Origin: Candidatus Phytoplasma luffae
Lineage (GTDB): Bacteria > Bacillota_I > Bacilli_A > Acholeplasmatales > Acholeplasmataceae
Direction of reading: 5' to 3'
Length of the DNA: 64,000 nucleotides
Assembly (NCBI RefSeq): GCF_018024475.1
Contig: NZ_CP054393.1
Location: 1-64,000, forward strand
Positions 30,315 through 38,379 of this stretch are shown in pieces (position 1 is the stretch's first letter; the number at the start of each line of letters is the position of its first letter). Made by a program: the position numbers and the translations under genes. A model generated the notes under the pieces. That model ran no database searches. It had not been told where the DNA came from and saw only the letters and a program-made list of their open reading frames with translations.

Positions 30315-30755
30315 ATGTTTATTTTTTCATTATTTGCAACAATTAGCAATTTTATCTTAAATTACTCTAAAGGATTTAGCACTACCGAAATCCTTGAACG
30401 AAGAATAGACGGAATCCAAACAACGATTTTCACTATTCTTATTGTCTCTGGTTTCAAACCTATTTTTAAATTAATTGCAAATATTTTGATTTTCGTCAAA
30501 GATTTGATTTTAGGCCTCTTTTTCCCCAACAAAAAACTCCAAAATTTAGAAATCCAAAACGCCAAACAAGAATATTTAGAAAAACAGTTATTAAAAAAAC
30601 TAGATAAAATAAATGAAAACCAAGAAAAACTCCAATCCCAATTAGAAGTGCAAAAAGTAAAAGTTGCTCATTGGCAAGAGAAAAAAGCAAGAAAAAAAAT
30701 ACTAAAATTAAAAAACAACAACAAACCTCACGGAAAGGAAAATGAAAATGAATGA
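30315..30755 (+). CDS. PMU membrane protein with coiled-coil tail
   Basis: 146 residues. Two hydrophobic segments (about 3-18 and 35-75) are followed by a charged, coiled-coil-prone C-terminal half (residues 78-140, Lys/Glu/Gln-rich with heptad-like leucines). No recognised family. AAGGAG lies 8-10 bases before the ATG. The 3' end overlaps the next gene by 14 bases, suggesting coupled translation. Identical in PMU2. Confidence 0.65.
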   Translation: MFIFSLFATISNFILNYSKGFSTTEILERRIDGIQTTIFTILIVSGFKPIFKLIANILIFVKDLILGLFFPNKKLQNLEIQNAKQEYLEKQLLKKLDKINENQEKLQSQLEVQKVKVAHWQEKKARKKILKLKNNNKPHGKENENE

Positions 30756-30972
30756 ACTTAATTTCGCCATTGGATTTATCGTTGGCGCCCTATTCGCAAC
30801 TGCTTTAATGTTTATTATCAAAAAAATCTTTTTTAATTTTTTTCCATTACCAGAAATTAATAAAACAGATGAAACTAAAAAAGATAACAAACCCAATAAA
30901 TCATCTTCAATTATTCCAAACCCAAATAACAATTCAAAAGAAAAAAATAATTTAGAAAGTGAAAATAATTAA
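30742..30972 (+). CDS. Small PMU membrane protein
   Basis: 76 residues: one N-terminal helix (NFAIGFIVGALFATALMFII) and a hydrophilic Asn/Lys/Glu/Pro-rich tail. CGGAAAGGAAA precedes the ATG, which overlaps the gene before it. Its stop codon is directly followed by the ATG of the YqaJ gene. Function unknown; possibly a partner of the coiled-coil membrane proteins of the element. Confidence 0.6.
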   Translation: MKMNELNFAIGFIVGALFATALMFIIKKIFFNFFPLPEINKTDETKKDNKPNKSSSIIPNPNNNSKEKNNLESENN

Positions 30973-31608
30973 ATGAAAATTAATAATTTAAACCAACGAA
31001 CTTCTGAGTGGTATAATCATCGCAAAAAATATATCAATGCCTCTGAAATAGGAAGTATTACAGGAAATGACAAATTTAGAAGTTTAGAACAATTAATACA
31101 TGACAAAATATTTGGAACAACATTTACAAGCAATAAATTCACCGAACACGGCAACAAAACCGAACCCCTAGCGAGAACTTTTTTTGAAAAAATAACTAAT
31201 CTAAAATTCCCTGATACCATCTTTACTGATGATACTTTAGATATGTTTTCTGCAAGTCTTGACGGTTATAACGAACAAACCAACACTTTATTAGAAATTA
31301 AATGTCCTTATGTAGATGAAAATAACAACATCTCCTCTACTTGGAATGGTTTCTTTTCACATAAAAAAATCCCTTCTAATTACTGGGCGCAAGTTCAATG
31401 TCAATTATATTGTTCTCAATCTAAATTCGCTTATTTCTTTGTTTATTTTAATGACACTAATTATCATGTTGTTAGGGTTTATCAAGATAATAATTTTATT
31501 AACCAAATGATTGCAGACGGCAAAAAGTATTTAGAATTATTAAAACTCAATAAACAAGAATTACAACAGACAACTTATTTAAAAAAATTAAGTAAATTTA
31601 AAATATAA
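30973..31608 (+). CDS. YqaJ-type (lambda-exonuclease-like) nuclease of the PMU
   Basis: 211 residues, the usual length of phage YqaJ recombinases. Motifs in order: RTSEWYNHRKKYINASEIG, HGNKTEPLA with E64, SLDGY with D97, LLEIKCP with E108 and K110, and YWAQVQCQLYCS. These form the PD-(D/E)XK active site of alkaline exonucleases that resect DNA ends for single-strand annealing. With the adjacent SSB this suggests a phage-like recombination module, though I see no obvious RecT/Beta annealase in the element. Identical in PMU2. Confidence 0.88.
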   Translation: MKINNLNQRTSEWYNHRKKYINASEIGSITGNDKFRSLEQLIHDKIFGTTFTSNKFTEHGNKTEPLARTFFEKITNLKFPDTIFTDDTLDMFSASLDGYNEQTNTLLEIKCPYVDENNNISSTWNGFFSHKKIPSNYWAQVQCQLYCSQSKFAYFFVYFNDTNYHVVRVYQDNNFINQMIADGKKYLELLKLNKQELQQTTYLKKLSKFKI

Positions 31609-31722
31609 AAAAAAGAAAGGAAACTAAAAATGAAAATCCAAAAAAACCAAAAATAATTATTAAGAAAAAAACAATTTAGAAAGTAACAAAGAAATAAATA
31701 ATTAATACAAAGGAGAAAAAAC

Positions 31723-32019
31723 ATGTCAAAAAAAATAATTATCACTAAAAAACCAAATAAAAAATTAACCAAAACCCAAAACCCAAATCAAAAAATATCA
31801 ATCCCAGAAACAAAAAAACTCAATCATCACATTTCACCCCCAACTCCTAATATCAATAAACTAAATTTATTAAAAATAATTACTTATTTAACTATCATTT
31901 TATATTTTATTTTACATGTCAACGTTATTTATTACCAAAACCAAATCCCTTGGTTAACAACAGGAATCAATAATTTTATCGATTTAATTAAAACAATTTT
32001 TTCAGGAGGAAACAAATAA
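31723..32019 (+). CDS. PMU single-span membrane protein
   Basis: 98 residues. A very basic, Asn/Pro/Lys-rich N-terminal half (1-45), one membrane helix (LLKIITYLTIILYFILHVNVIYY) and an amphipathic end (GINNFIDLIKTIFSGGNK). CAAAGGAG precedes the ATG. Its stop overlaps the next start (TAATG). The 114 bases upstream hold only an 8-codon frame. Function unknown; identical in PMU2. Confidence 0.6.
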   Translation: MSKKIIITKKPNKKLTKTQNPNQKISIPETKKLNHHISPPTPNINKLNLLKIITYLTIILYFILHVNVIYYQNQIPWLTTGINNFIDLIKTIFSGGNK

Positions 32020-32624
32020 TGAAAACACAAAATAAAAATAAAATATTAATTATCATAACATTTGTAATTGTTCTATTTTTCTCAATTATCTCAATTTATG
32101 CTTTAAACGATTACTTTAACAAACAAAGAAAAGAAAAAATAAATTTAATAAATGATTTTCCTATTTTCACTGTTGAACGAACGGGTGGCAACAACGAAAA
32201 TCAAATACTTTTGCCGATTTCAATTCCTAACTTAAGCCAAAAAAAATACAATCACTTAATTACTATCGAACACGAAGCAATCCTTAACTCAAATGGAATA
32301 GATATTTCAATACCCTTATATTTAAAATTATCAACCCAATATAACACTAACCAATCCTTTAACAACCCAGAAAAATATTTAAACATAAGCCTCAAAGTTA
32401 ATAACAATGATTATGACGACACAAAACGTCCCCAAATGATATTAAACGACAAAGGTATTGGAATTATTAAAATTCAAATTAGCATCGAACAAAAAGAAAT
32501 CATCAATTCCAAAAACCCTCAATTAGAATTAATTTGTGATTACGAATTAGTCGATTCCCAAGGTAAATCTTTCGAAGGCGGAAATCAAACTATCGAAAAC
32601 AAAATTGCTCAATTAGCAAAATAA
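32019..32624 (+). CDS. PMU exported or membrane-anchored protein of unknown function
   Basis: 201 residues. N-terminal helix (ILIIITFVIVLFFSIISIYAL) and an outer domain rich in predicted beta strands (VERTGGNNENQILLPISIP, YKLKLSTQ-like segments, QLELICDYELVD). No motif recognised. AGGAGG precedes the ATG with the right spacing, and the start overlaps the gene before it by one base. It is followed by a terminator. Identical in PMU2. Confidence 0.6.
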   Translation: MKTQNKNKILIIITFVIVLFFSIISIYALNDYFNKQRKEKINLINDFPIFTVERTGGNNENQILLPISIPNLSQKKYNHLITIEHEAILNSNGIDISIPLYLKLSTQYNTNQSFNNPEKYLNISLKVNNNDYDDTKRPQMILNDKGIGIIKIQISIEQKEIINSKNPQLELICDYELVDSQGKSFEGGNQTIENKIAQLAK

Positions 32625-32630
32625 AATATT

Positions 32631-32668
32631 AAAAGACTAAACAAAATTTGTATTAGTCTTTTTTTATT
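32631..32668 (+). terminator. Terminator within PMU1
   Basis: AAAAGACTA (32631-32639) / TAGTCTTTT (32654-32662) with a following T run. It ends the fliA-led gene block. Confidence 0.8.
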
Positions 32669-32686
32669 TTTCAGAAAGGTATTAAT

Positions 32687-33889
32687 ATGAAAATGAATAT
32701 TAAAAAAAATCAAAATAAAAATTTAAATCCAACTAATTTAATAATAATCATTATAACATCTATCATTTTATTTTTAGGAATTCAAGTTTGGATCCACCAT
32801 CAAGCTTTAATCGAAAATCAAACCCAAATCCTAAATCATCATAAAAGATTAGAAACCCAAAACAAAACTAACCAAGAAACTAAAAAATATTTAGAAGACC
32901 AAATAACTAAAAATAATTCATCACCAGAAAAAATTCAAACTTTTTCTTCATCAGAATTACAAGAAAAAACAATAATCCCGAACGATAACCAAGAAGAATT
33001 ATTATTTAAACCTTCTAACAACAATAAATTCCCAGGATTCAACCAACTAATCGGTTTCAAAGAAGAAAAACAAGCATTAGATGGATTTATTGATTATCTC
33101 AACAACAAAGAAAACTACCAAAATATTGGAGAAATCGAATCTCCTCTAGGTATTTTAATGTATGGAGCCCCTGGAACAGGAAAAACCACTCTCGCAAGAT
33201 CCTTAGCCAAAGAAACTAATTTACCCTTCTTTGAAGTAAGCAGCTCTTTATTCTCACAAAAATACAAAGGTATCGCCCCTCAATTAGTCAAAGATTTATT
33301 TATGACAGCTCGCGAAGAAGCAGCCCAAAACAATGGCGCAATCATCTTTTTAGATGAATGCGAAACTATCTTTACTGATTTAAGCACTTTAGAAACTGAT
33401 TCAGAAATTGCCAATGTTGTGAATCAATTCAAAACTGAATTGACATCTTTTAAAAACAACCCTGAAAAACCTATTTTCATCATTGGAGCTACAAACCACA
33501 TTAACCAAATCGATGATGCCATCAAATCAAGATTCACTTACAATATCGAAGTCAAACCAGGCAACAAAGAAGAAAGAAAACAATTCCTAGAATTTTTAAT
33601 CAACAAACGTAAAAACCCTTATAGTGAAGAAGCCAAACAATACTTATATGAAGTCATTAACGAAGCTTTAGAAATATTACCGCCAAACCATCAATTCAAA
33701 CAAGCCAATCGTACTTTGGAAAACCTCTTAAAAACAACAGTAACAATCTTTGCGAAAAACAGAGGTCAAGGTGAAACTAGAAGAAATGAAATCAACAAAG
33801 AAGATTTAAAACAAGCATATAAAATGATAATTTCTCCTAATATAAATATATTAGACCAAATAGAAAAAAACCAAAAAGGAGATGAATAA
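32687..33889 (+). CDS. hflB: PMU FtsH-like AAA+ ATPase without protease domain
   Basis: 400 residues. An N-terminal membrane helix (about 16-36), then a Gln/Asn-rich coiled region, then one AAA+ module: Walker A GAPGTGKT at 160-167, Walker B FLDECE with D223-E224, and sensor-1 GATNHIN. It resembles the ATPase half of FtsH but lacks the HEXXH zinc protease, which the chromosomal FtsH at 4514-6088 has. It may unfold or remodel membrane or DNA-bound proteins of the element. It lies directly before the SMC-like gene (3-base gap). The PMU2 copy differs by one residue (Gln/Lys). Confidence 0.85.
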   Translation: MKMNIKKNQNKNLNPTNLIIIIITSIILFLGIQVWIHHQALIENQTQILNHHKRLETQNKTNQETKKYLEDQITKNNSSPEKIQTFSSSELQEKTIIPNDNQEELLFKPSNNNKFPGFNQLIGFKEEKQALDGFIDYLNNKENYQNIGEIESPLGILMYGAPGTGKTTLARSLAKETNLPFFEVSSSLFSQKYKGIAPQLVKDLFMTAREEAAQNNGAIIFLDECETIFTDLSTLETDSEIANVVNQFKTELTSFKNNPEKPIFIIGATNHINQIDDAIKSRFTYNIEVKPGNKEERKQFLEFLINKRKNPYSEEAKQYLYEVINEALEILPPNHQFKQANRTLENLLKTTVTIFAKNRGQGETRRNEINKEDLKQAYKMIISPNINILDQIEKNQKGDE

Positions 33890-33892
33890 TAT

Positions 33893-35518
33893 ATGTTAAC
33901 ACCATTTGACTTAATCAAAGGATTTTTATCATTTAAATCTTATTTCACCTGTTTTTTAATAGCCACTACCATCTTTGGTCTATTTGTTTTCTTTAAAAGA
34001 AAACTTTCACCCACTCAACAATCAACAACATCATGGAAAGGCTATTTAACTTATTTTTTAATTATAATTGGTATTTTAAGTTTCATTTATTTATGTTTCT
34101 TTCATAAAACAGAACCATCATCTAAATATGCAGGGCAATTAGTCAATAAAATCGACAAAGCCATCGATAAATACGAAAATACAATAAATAATTACAAAGG
34201 ATTAAAAACTAATTGGGAAAGTGAATTAAAAAAATGTGAAGATGAATTAAAAGAACTTTACAATGCCCAAGAATCCTCCCAAAAACAAAAAGAACAAATC
34301 CATGAATTGTTAGAACAAAATGAAACAAAAATTAAAGAAATAAAAGAACAATTAAAAAACACAACAGGTAACATCACTATCTTAAAAGGCAAGCTAACTC
34401 AGTTAGAAAAAGATAAAGAAGATAATGAAAGAAATATTAAAGCAACGGAAGAACAAATAAAAAATACTACTGACAACGTTGAAATGCAAAAATTGCGAAA
34501 AAGATTAGAAGAACTGCGAACCCAAGAAGGTAATATAATCAAACAAATCTCAGAAATCAAATCTGAAATCGAAGGACTAGAAAGTAAATACAGTTTGTAC
34601 TCCGAACAAATCCGACATATGGAAGACTTAAAACAAGATTTAGAAAAAAGATACGATACATTAAATAATGATGAAAAGTCTTTTTTTAATAGCATTAAAT
34701 CCAAAGAAAAAATACAATCCGAAATCAAAACCAACATTTATCAAATCACCAAAAAACTTGAAGAAATCAAATTAGAAAAAGATTTATATACATCCCTAAA
34801 AATAAAATATCGCGAAATGCATAACCGCATGCAAACCTATGAAAAAGAACATGAAGCATCAGCTGGAAACATAGTAAAATGGGGATTCAAAGCTTTTGAT
34901 AAAGTAACTGACTTAATCCCCGCTAAATATGGTATGAAAATTATGGGCAAAGCAGTTACTTTTACACGTAAGTTCGCTCAAGGTATGTCAAAAGCTACTT
35001 TAGTTCTTCACGAAGGCCACCGTTTGTGGCATTTATATAATGAAGTCGCGCAAGAAAACAAAGAACATCCACCAATGATTACCGAAGAAGCTTTAAAAAT
35101 GTATACTCAAGACATCGACCGTGATTTAGCCAAACTTGACGCCGACTACAAAGATTACGAAAAAAAGCTAGAAGAATATAATAATCGCATAGAACAAGAT
35201 AAATTAGGTCAAGAATTACAAAATTCTGAAAAATTAATTAAAAATAATAAAGATGAATTCAAATCTTGGATCATCGAATATAAAAAAATTACCGATGAAT
35301 TAATCCAACAACGAAAAAAAATAATAGGAATAAACGAATTAAACAAAAATGAATACAATTTAACCTTAGATTTAGAAAAAGTTCAAGATGAAAAAGCCAT
35401 AATTGAAGATGAATATTTTAGACAAAGAAATCCCAACTATGCCCGCGCCCAACAACGCCTTCAAGCTAGACGAGTTGGTAAAATCCCTGAAATGGTTATG
35501 ATACCAAATAAAAAATAA
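33893..35518 (+). CDS. smc: PMU membrane-anchored SMC-like coiled-coil protein
   Basis: 541 residues. Two N-terminal helices (about 13-31 and 46-66) are followed by coiled coil over about 85-320, a Gly-containing less charged part (about 325-385, ending LVLHEGHRLWHLYNE), and a second coiled coil. PMU annotations call such genes smc, but I see no Walker A or ABC signature, so it is not a true SMC ATPase. Residues about 205-250 are duplicated almost exactly in the next gene. Likely a scaffold working with the adjacent AAA protein. PMU2 differs at two residues near the start (Cys/Trp and Gly/Ser). Confidence 0.65.
   Translation: MLTPFDLIKGFLSFKSYFTCFLIATTIFGLFVFFKRKLSPTQQSTTSWKGYLTYFLIIIGILSFIYLCFFHKTEPSSKYAGQLVNKIDKAIDKYENTINNYKGLKTNWESELKKCEDELKELYNAQESSQKQKEQIHELLEQNETKIKEIKEQLKNTTGNITILKGKLTQLEKDKEDNERNIKATEEQIKNTTDNVEMQKLRKRLEELRTQEGNIIKQISEIKSEIEGLESKYSLYSEQIRHMEDLKQDLEKRYDTLNNDEKSFFNSIKSKEKIQSEIKTNIYQITKKLEEIKLEKDLYTSLKIKYREMHNRMQTYEKEHEASAGNIVKWGFKAFDKVTDLIPAKYGMKIMGKAVTFTRKFAQGMSKATLVLHEGHRLWHLYNEVAQENKEHPPMITEEALKMYTQDIDRDLAKLDADYKDYEKKLEEYNNRIEQDKLGQELQNSEKLIKNNKDEFKSWIIEYKKITDELIQQRKKIIGINELNKNEYNLTLDLEKVQDEKAIIEDEYFRQRNPNYARAQQRLQARRVGKIPEMVMIPNKK
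34504..34640 (+). repeat. 137-bp internal repeat, copy 1
   Basis: Matches 36172-36308 with one difference (T at 34539, C at 36207). It encodes the coiled-coil block EELRTQEGN...HMEDLKQD in the same frame of two different genes. Confidence 0.9.
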
Positions 35519-35524
35519 TTTTCC

Positions 35525-35598
35525 TTAAACATTTTATTCATAAAATTATATAATAGTGATATATTCATATTTCAATATTTGATAATAATCACTATTAT
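35525..35598 (+). promoter_or_regulatory. Candidate promoter with inverted-repeat operator
   Basis: TATAAT at 35549-35554, with a weak TTAAAC 18 bases upstream. The -10 overlaps the left arm of an 11-bp inverted repeat (ATAATAGTGAT 35550-35560 / ATCACTATTAT 35588-35598). It lies before the block holding the candidate effector. Confidence 0.45.
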
Positions 35599-35617
35599 CA
35601 GAAAGGAAATGAAATTT

Positions 35618-36403
35618 ATGAATAATAATTTTTTTCAAAAACATTTAGTAACTATTATTATCACATCTCTTTTTGGAATAGCGATTATAATTGGTTTTTA
35701 TCAAGGATTTAATGATTATCAAAACGAAAAAAATTATTTATCTCCTTTAGAGAACAAACCCCAACAAATCCCTTCAAAAATAAAACGTTCTACGGAAGAA
35801 ACACCCCAACCGAAAATTAAAACCACTGCTGCTCGTTTCGACCAAATTAAAACTTATGTTTTCTCAGAATCCGATGACAATACCTTACTACCAAATGACC
35901 TTTCTGAAGAAGAAAAAACAGAGATTGAAAAAATAAAACAAAAACTAATTAATAATTTAAAATTTTGTAAAGATTGTCGTCAGCCTTGGATTGACGAATA
36001 CCAAACAAAAATAAACAACTTAGAATCCCAACGCCAACCCCTAATTTCTCAAATCGAAGAACTAAAAAAACAATTAACATCATTAGAACAACAATTAAAA
36101 ATAGTTGCAAGTGAAAAAAAAGAAAAAGAAAAATCAGTTTTTCAATTGTGGGATGAAACTCAAAGACCTGCATTAGAAGAACTGCGAACCCAAGAAGGTA
36201 ATATAACCAAACAAATCTCAGAAATCAAATCTGAAATCGAAGGACTAGAAAGTAAATACAGTTTGTACTCCGAACAAATCCGACATATGGAAGACTTAAA
36301 ACAAGATTCAATTAAAAGTTTAAATAGGGATATCGAACAAGATAAAAAAACAGCTGAATCTTCCCTCAACTCCATCTACACAATCACCTCGACTGAGGGA
36401 TAA
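35618..36403 (+). CDS. PMU membrane-anchored coiled-coil protein
   Basis: 261 residues from ATG 35618; earlier in-frame starts exist, but GAAAGGA at 35601 gives the best spacing to this one. One N-terminal helix (LVTIIITSLFGIAIIIGFYQ), a Pro/Lys/Thr-rich stretch, then coiled coil (about 100-250) with a central CKDCRQPW dicysteine motif near residue 115. Its 3' part contains the 137-bp block shared with the SMC-like gene, so the two genes have exchanged or duplicated this module. Function unknown. Confidence 0.65.
   Translation: MNNNFFQKHLVTIIITSLFGIAIIIGFYQGFNDYQNEKNYLSPLENKPQQIPSKIKRSTEETPQPKIKTTAARFDQIKTYVFSESDDNTLLPNDLSEEEKTEIEKIKQKLINNLKFCKDCRQPWIDEYQTKINNLESQRQPLISQIEELKKQLTSLEQQLKIVASEKKEKEKSVFQLWDETQRPALEELRTQEGNITKQISEIKSEIEGLESKYSLYSEQIRHMEDLKQDSIKSLNRDIEQDKKTAESSLNSIYTITSTEG
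36172..36308 (+). repeat. 137-bp internal repeat, copy 2
   Basis: Partner of 34504-34640 (offset 1668 bases, one mismatch), in frame within the coiled-coil gene. Confidence 0.9.
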
Positions 36404-36425
36404 AAAATAAAAGGAGTCGTTAATA

Positions 36426-36986
36426 ATGATTAAATTAGAAAAACAATTATCTTTGTTTAGTCTATTTTTTATCATTTGTTTAGGATTATTATTTATTGTT
36501 GATAACAAACAGGTTATGGGTATGAATAATAATCCATCCCAAAATAATTCAAATGGCGATAATAATATAGATGAGTATAGGATTTTTCAAAATTTATTAT
36601 CTATACAAGAAAGAACAATTCAACAAATTATTAATGCTCTTAGAAATCATAATTCAGAAGTTGAAATTAATACTTTGTTAAATCAAAGCGAACAAATACA
36701 CCAACAAATAATAACTCATCAACAAAGACAACTCAATAATCAGCATCAATTTATGATAAATTTTGAACGCAATATAACAAAAATTCAACTTGAAAGAGAA
36801 CATTTATCATTAATACAAGAAATGAATACAGCTATTAATAATATACCCATTTATGCTTCAACAGAACAAATTAACGTGCTAAGAAATATTCAAATAAGAA
36901 TGGACCAAAACCGAAGACAAATAAATATTATAATTCAACAATTACAAAATAATCCAAATCCACCAAATAACAATCGAAGACGATAA
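36426..36986 (+). CDS. Candidate secreted effector with SVM-type signal peptide
   Basis: 186 residues. The first 33 (MIKLEKQLSLFSLFFIICLG, then LLFIVDNKQVMGM) closely resemble the conserved signal peptide of phytoplasma sequence-variable mosaic (SVM) proteins, which include secreted effectors. The predicted mature part (about 153 residues) is hydrophilic, rich in Gln and Asn, lacks cysteine and membrane segments, and looks mostly helical (IQERTIQQIINALRNH; QQRQLNNQHQF), ending in NNNRRR. AAAGGAGT lies before the ATG. It is not a known SAP by my reading; host target unknown. Confidence 0.65.
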   Translation: MIKLEKQLSLFSLFFIICLGLLFIVDNKQVMGMNNNPSQNNSNGDNNIDEYRIFQNLLSIQERTIQQIINALRNHNSEVEINTLLNQSEQIHQQIITHQQRQLNNQHQFMINFERNITKIQLEREHLSLIQEMNTAINNIPIYASTEQINVLRNIQIRMDQNRRQINIIIQQLQNNPNPPNNNRRR

Positions 36987-37021
36987 AAGAAATAAAAAAA
37001 ATTAGAAAGTAGGTTTAAAAA

Positions 37022-37492
37022 ATGAAAAATAATAATCAAATTAATGTTTTTGATATTGCTAATTATTTAATTAGCCAAACGGATACTAATAAATATAAAA
37101 TTTCCAATATGAAAATTAATAAATTATTATATTACATTCAAGGTCATTATATAGCCCAAACAGGAAAAACACTTTTTCCAGAAAAAATTGAAGCATGGTT
37201 GTTTGGTCCTGTTATTTTAAATATTTACAGTGAATTTTTCAATTTTGTTGATAATCCAATTCCTAATGATTATGTTTGTAAAGGTGCTAGTAAAAACGAA
37301 TTAACTACAGAAGCTAAAGAAATTATTGAAAAAGTAATTAATAAATATTCTTCTTTCAGTGCCAGAGAATTAAGTGTTAAAACTCATGAAGAAGTTCCAT
37401 GGAAAGAGGCTTATAATCCTCGTAAAAAATGGCAAAATAACATCATTACTCACCAATTATTAGAAAAATTTTTTAAAGATAATATAATTTAA
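37022..37492 (+). CDS. Panacea-domain (DUF4065, SocA/GepA-like) protein, possible antitoxin
   Basis: 156 residues. The domain pattern is clear: VFDIANYLIS, MKINKLLYYIQGHYIAQTGK, LFPEKIEAWLFGPVILNIYS, then a helical C-terminal part (ARELSVKTHEEVPWKEAYN). Panacea proteins are hyperpromiscuous antitoxins that neutralise many unrelated toxins, and some occur in phages. Here the gene is followed 23 bases later by a nuclease-like gene, the usual antitoxin-toxin layout. Antitoxin function is inference from domain and context. Confidence 0.8.
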   Translation: MKNNNQINVFDIANYLISQTDTNKYKISNMKINKLLYYIQGHYIAQTGKTLFPEKIEAWLFGPVILNIYSEFFNFVDNPIPNDYVCKGASKNELTTEAKEIIEKVINKYSSFSARELSVKTHEEVPWKEAYNPRKKWQNNIITHQLLEKFFKDNII

Positions 37493-37515
37493 TTGTGTAA
37501 GGGGTAAATTGCTGT

Positions 37516-38115
37516 TTGAAAAATTTAAATAAAGATAATTTTGAAGAAATTATCAAAACAATTCATAGTGTTTGTGTTAGTATTTCTAGAACTAAAAACT
37601 TAAGAAAAAATAACAATTCTAATCCACAAGACACTGAAGCTATTTATAGAGATAATATTTTTGTACAATTAAACAGTTATCCTTCTTCGTTCGAAAATTT
37701 CGTTAATTGTGAAGCTAACAATAATCATGGCAAAACAGATATTATAATACCTTTTAAAAATGAAAAAAAGTACATAGCAGAATGTGCTACTTTAAAAGAA
37801 AAAGATTGTGGTTATAAAATTGAAAAAAAATATAAACAACTAATTTATAATACAACAGAAAAAGATAACAAAATTTCATTAATTTTTTTTGTTTTAAAAC
37901 GAGAATTTAAACCTAATCAAATTTTAGAAGAAATTGAAAAAATTATTAAAAAACAAAGCAATAATAATAATTTTCATAATAAACAAATAAAATATAAAAA
38001 TAGTGATTGGATTATAAAAACAAGAGTAAAACAATTCCCTGAAATAGATTTTTATATTCATATTGGGGTTTATAATTTTTTTTATGATGAGAAATATTCT
38101 AAAATTCAAAAATAA
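37516..38115 (+). CDS. Nuclease-like protein, candidate toxin partner of the Panacea protein
   Basis: 199 residues, starting at TTG 37516 with AAGGGGT about 11 bases upstream. The central part has the layout of a PD-(D/E)XK nuclease: GKTDIIIPF with D75, then KKYIAECATLKEKD with E89, followed by KYKQLIYNTTEKDNKISLIFF. The usual ECK reads ECA (A91), so the catalytic lysine is absent or shifted to K94. The C-terminal half (DWIIKTRVKQFPEIDFYIHIGVYNFF) fits the same family loosely. Not a known named protein; toxin role is inferred from the adjacent Panacea gene. Confidence 0.55.
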   Translation: MKNLNKDNFEEIIKTIHSVCVSISRTKNLRKNNNSNPQDTEAIYRDNIFVQLNSYPSSFENFVNCEANNNHGKTDIIIPFKNEKKYIAECATLKEKDCGYKIEKKYKQLIYNTTEKDNKISLIFFVLKREFKPNQILEEIEKIIKKQSNNNNFHNKQIKYKNSDWIIKTRVKQFPEIDFYIHIGVYNFFYDEKYSKIQK

Positions 38116-38317
38116 ATTCCTCTAAAACGCATTATTTTGCTCCTCTCGCTGTGATTAAATTACAATTAATTTTTTAAACCTTAGGGATTGATTTATACAC
38201 CCTTAAATCCAATTTAGCCTCTAAGTGACCTTCAAAAAACCTTGTAAATACGTATTTTTAATTTTTACAATTTTGGCATAAATTAAAACGGATCATTTTT
38301 AAACCTAATTTATAACC

Positions 38318-38345
38318 ACCCCTCTAGTTGAGGGGTATTTTTTTA
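38318..38345 (+). terminator. Terminator after the Panacea/nuclease pair
   Basis: ACCCCTC (38318-38324), 5-base loop, GAGGGGT (38330-38336), then ATTTTTTT. The 200 bases before it hold no gene. Confidence 0.85.
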
Positions 38346-38379
38346 TACCCAAATCACAAAAAAAAGGAGGTAAACAATT

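Noticed and set aside
30083-30349. 88-codon minus-strand frame opposite the HU gene (also at 60040)
   Set aside because: Mirror of a well-conserved gene; no own signals.
34399-34737. 112-codon minus-strand frame in the SMC-like gene
   Set aside because: Produced by the Glu/Lys-rich coiled coil read backwards as Ser/Leu/Phe; no ribosome site.
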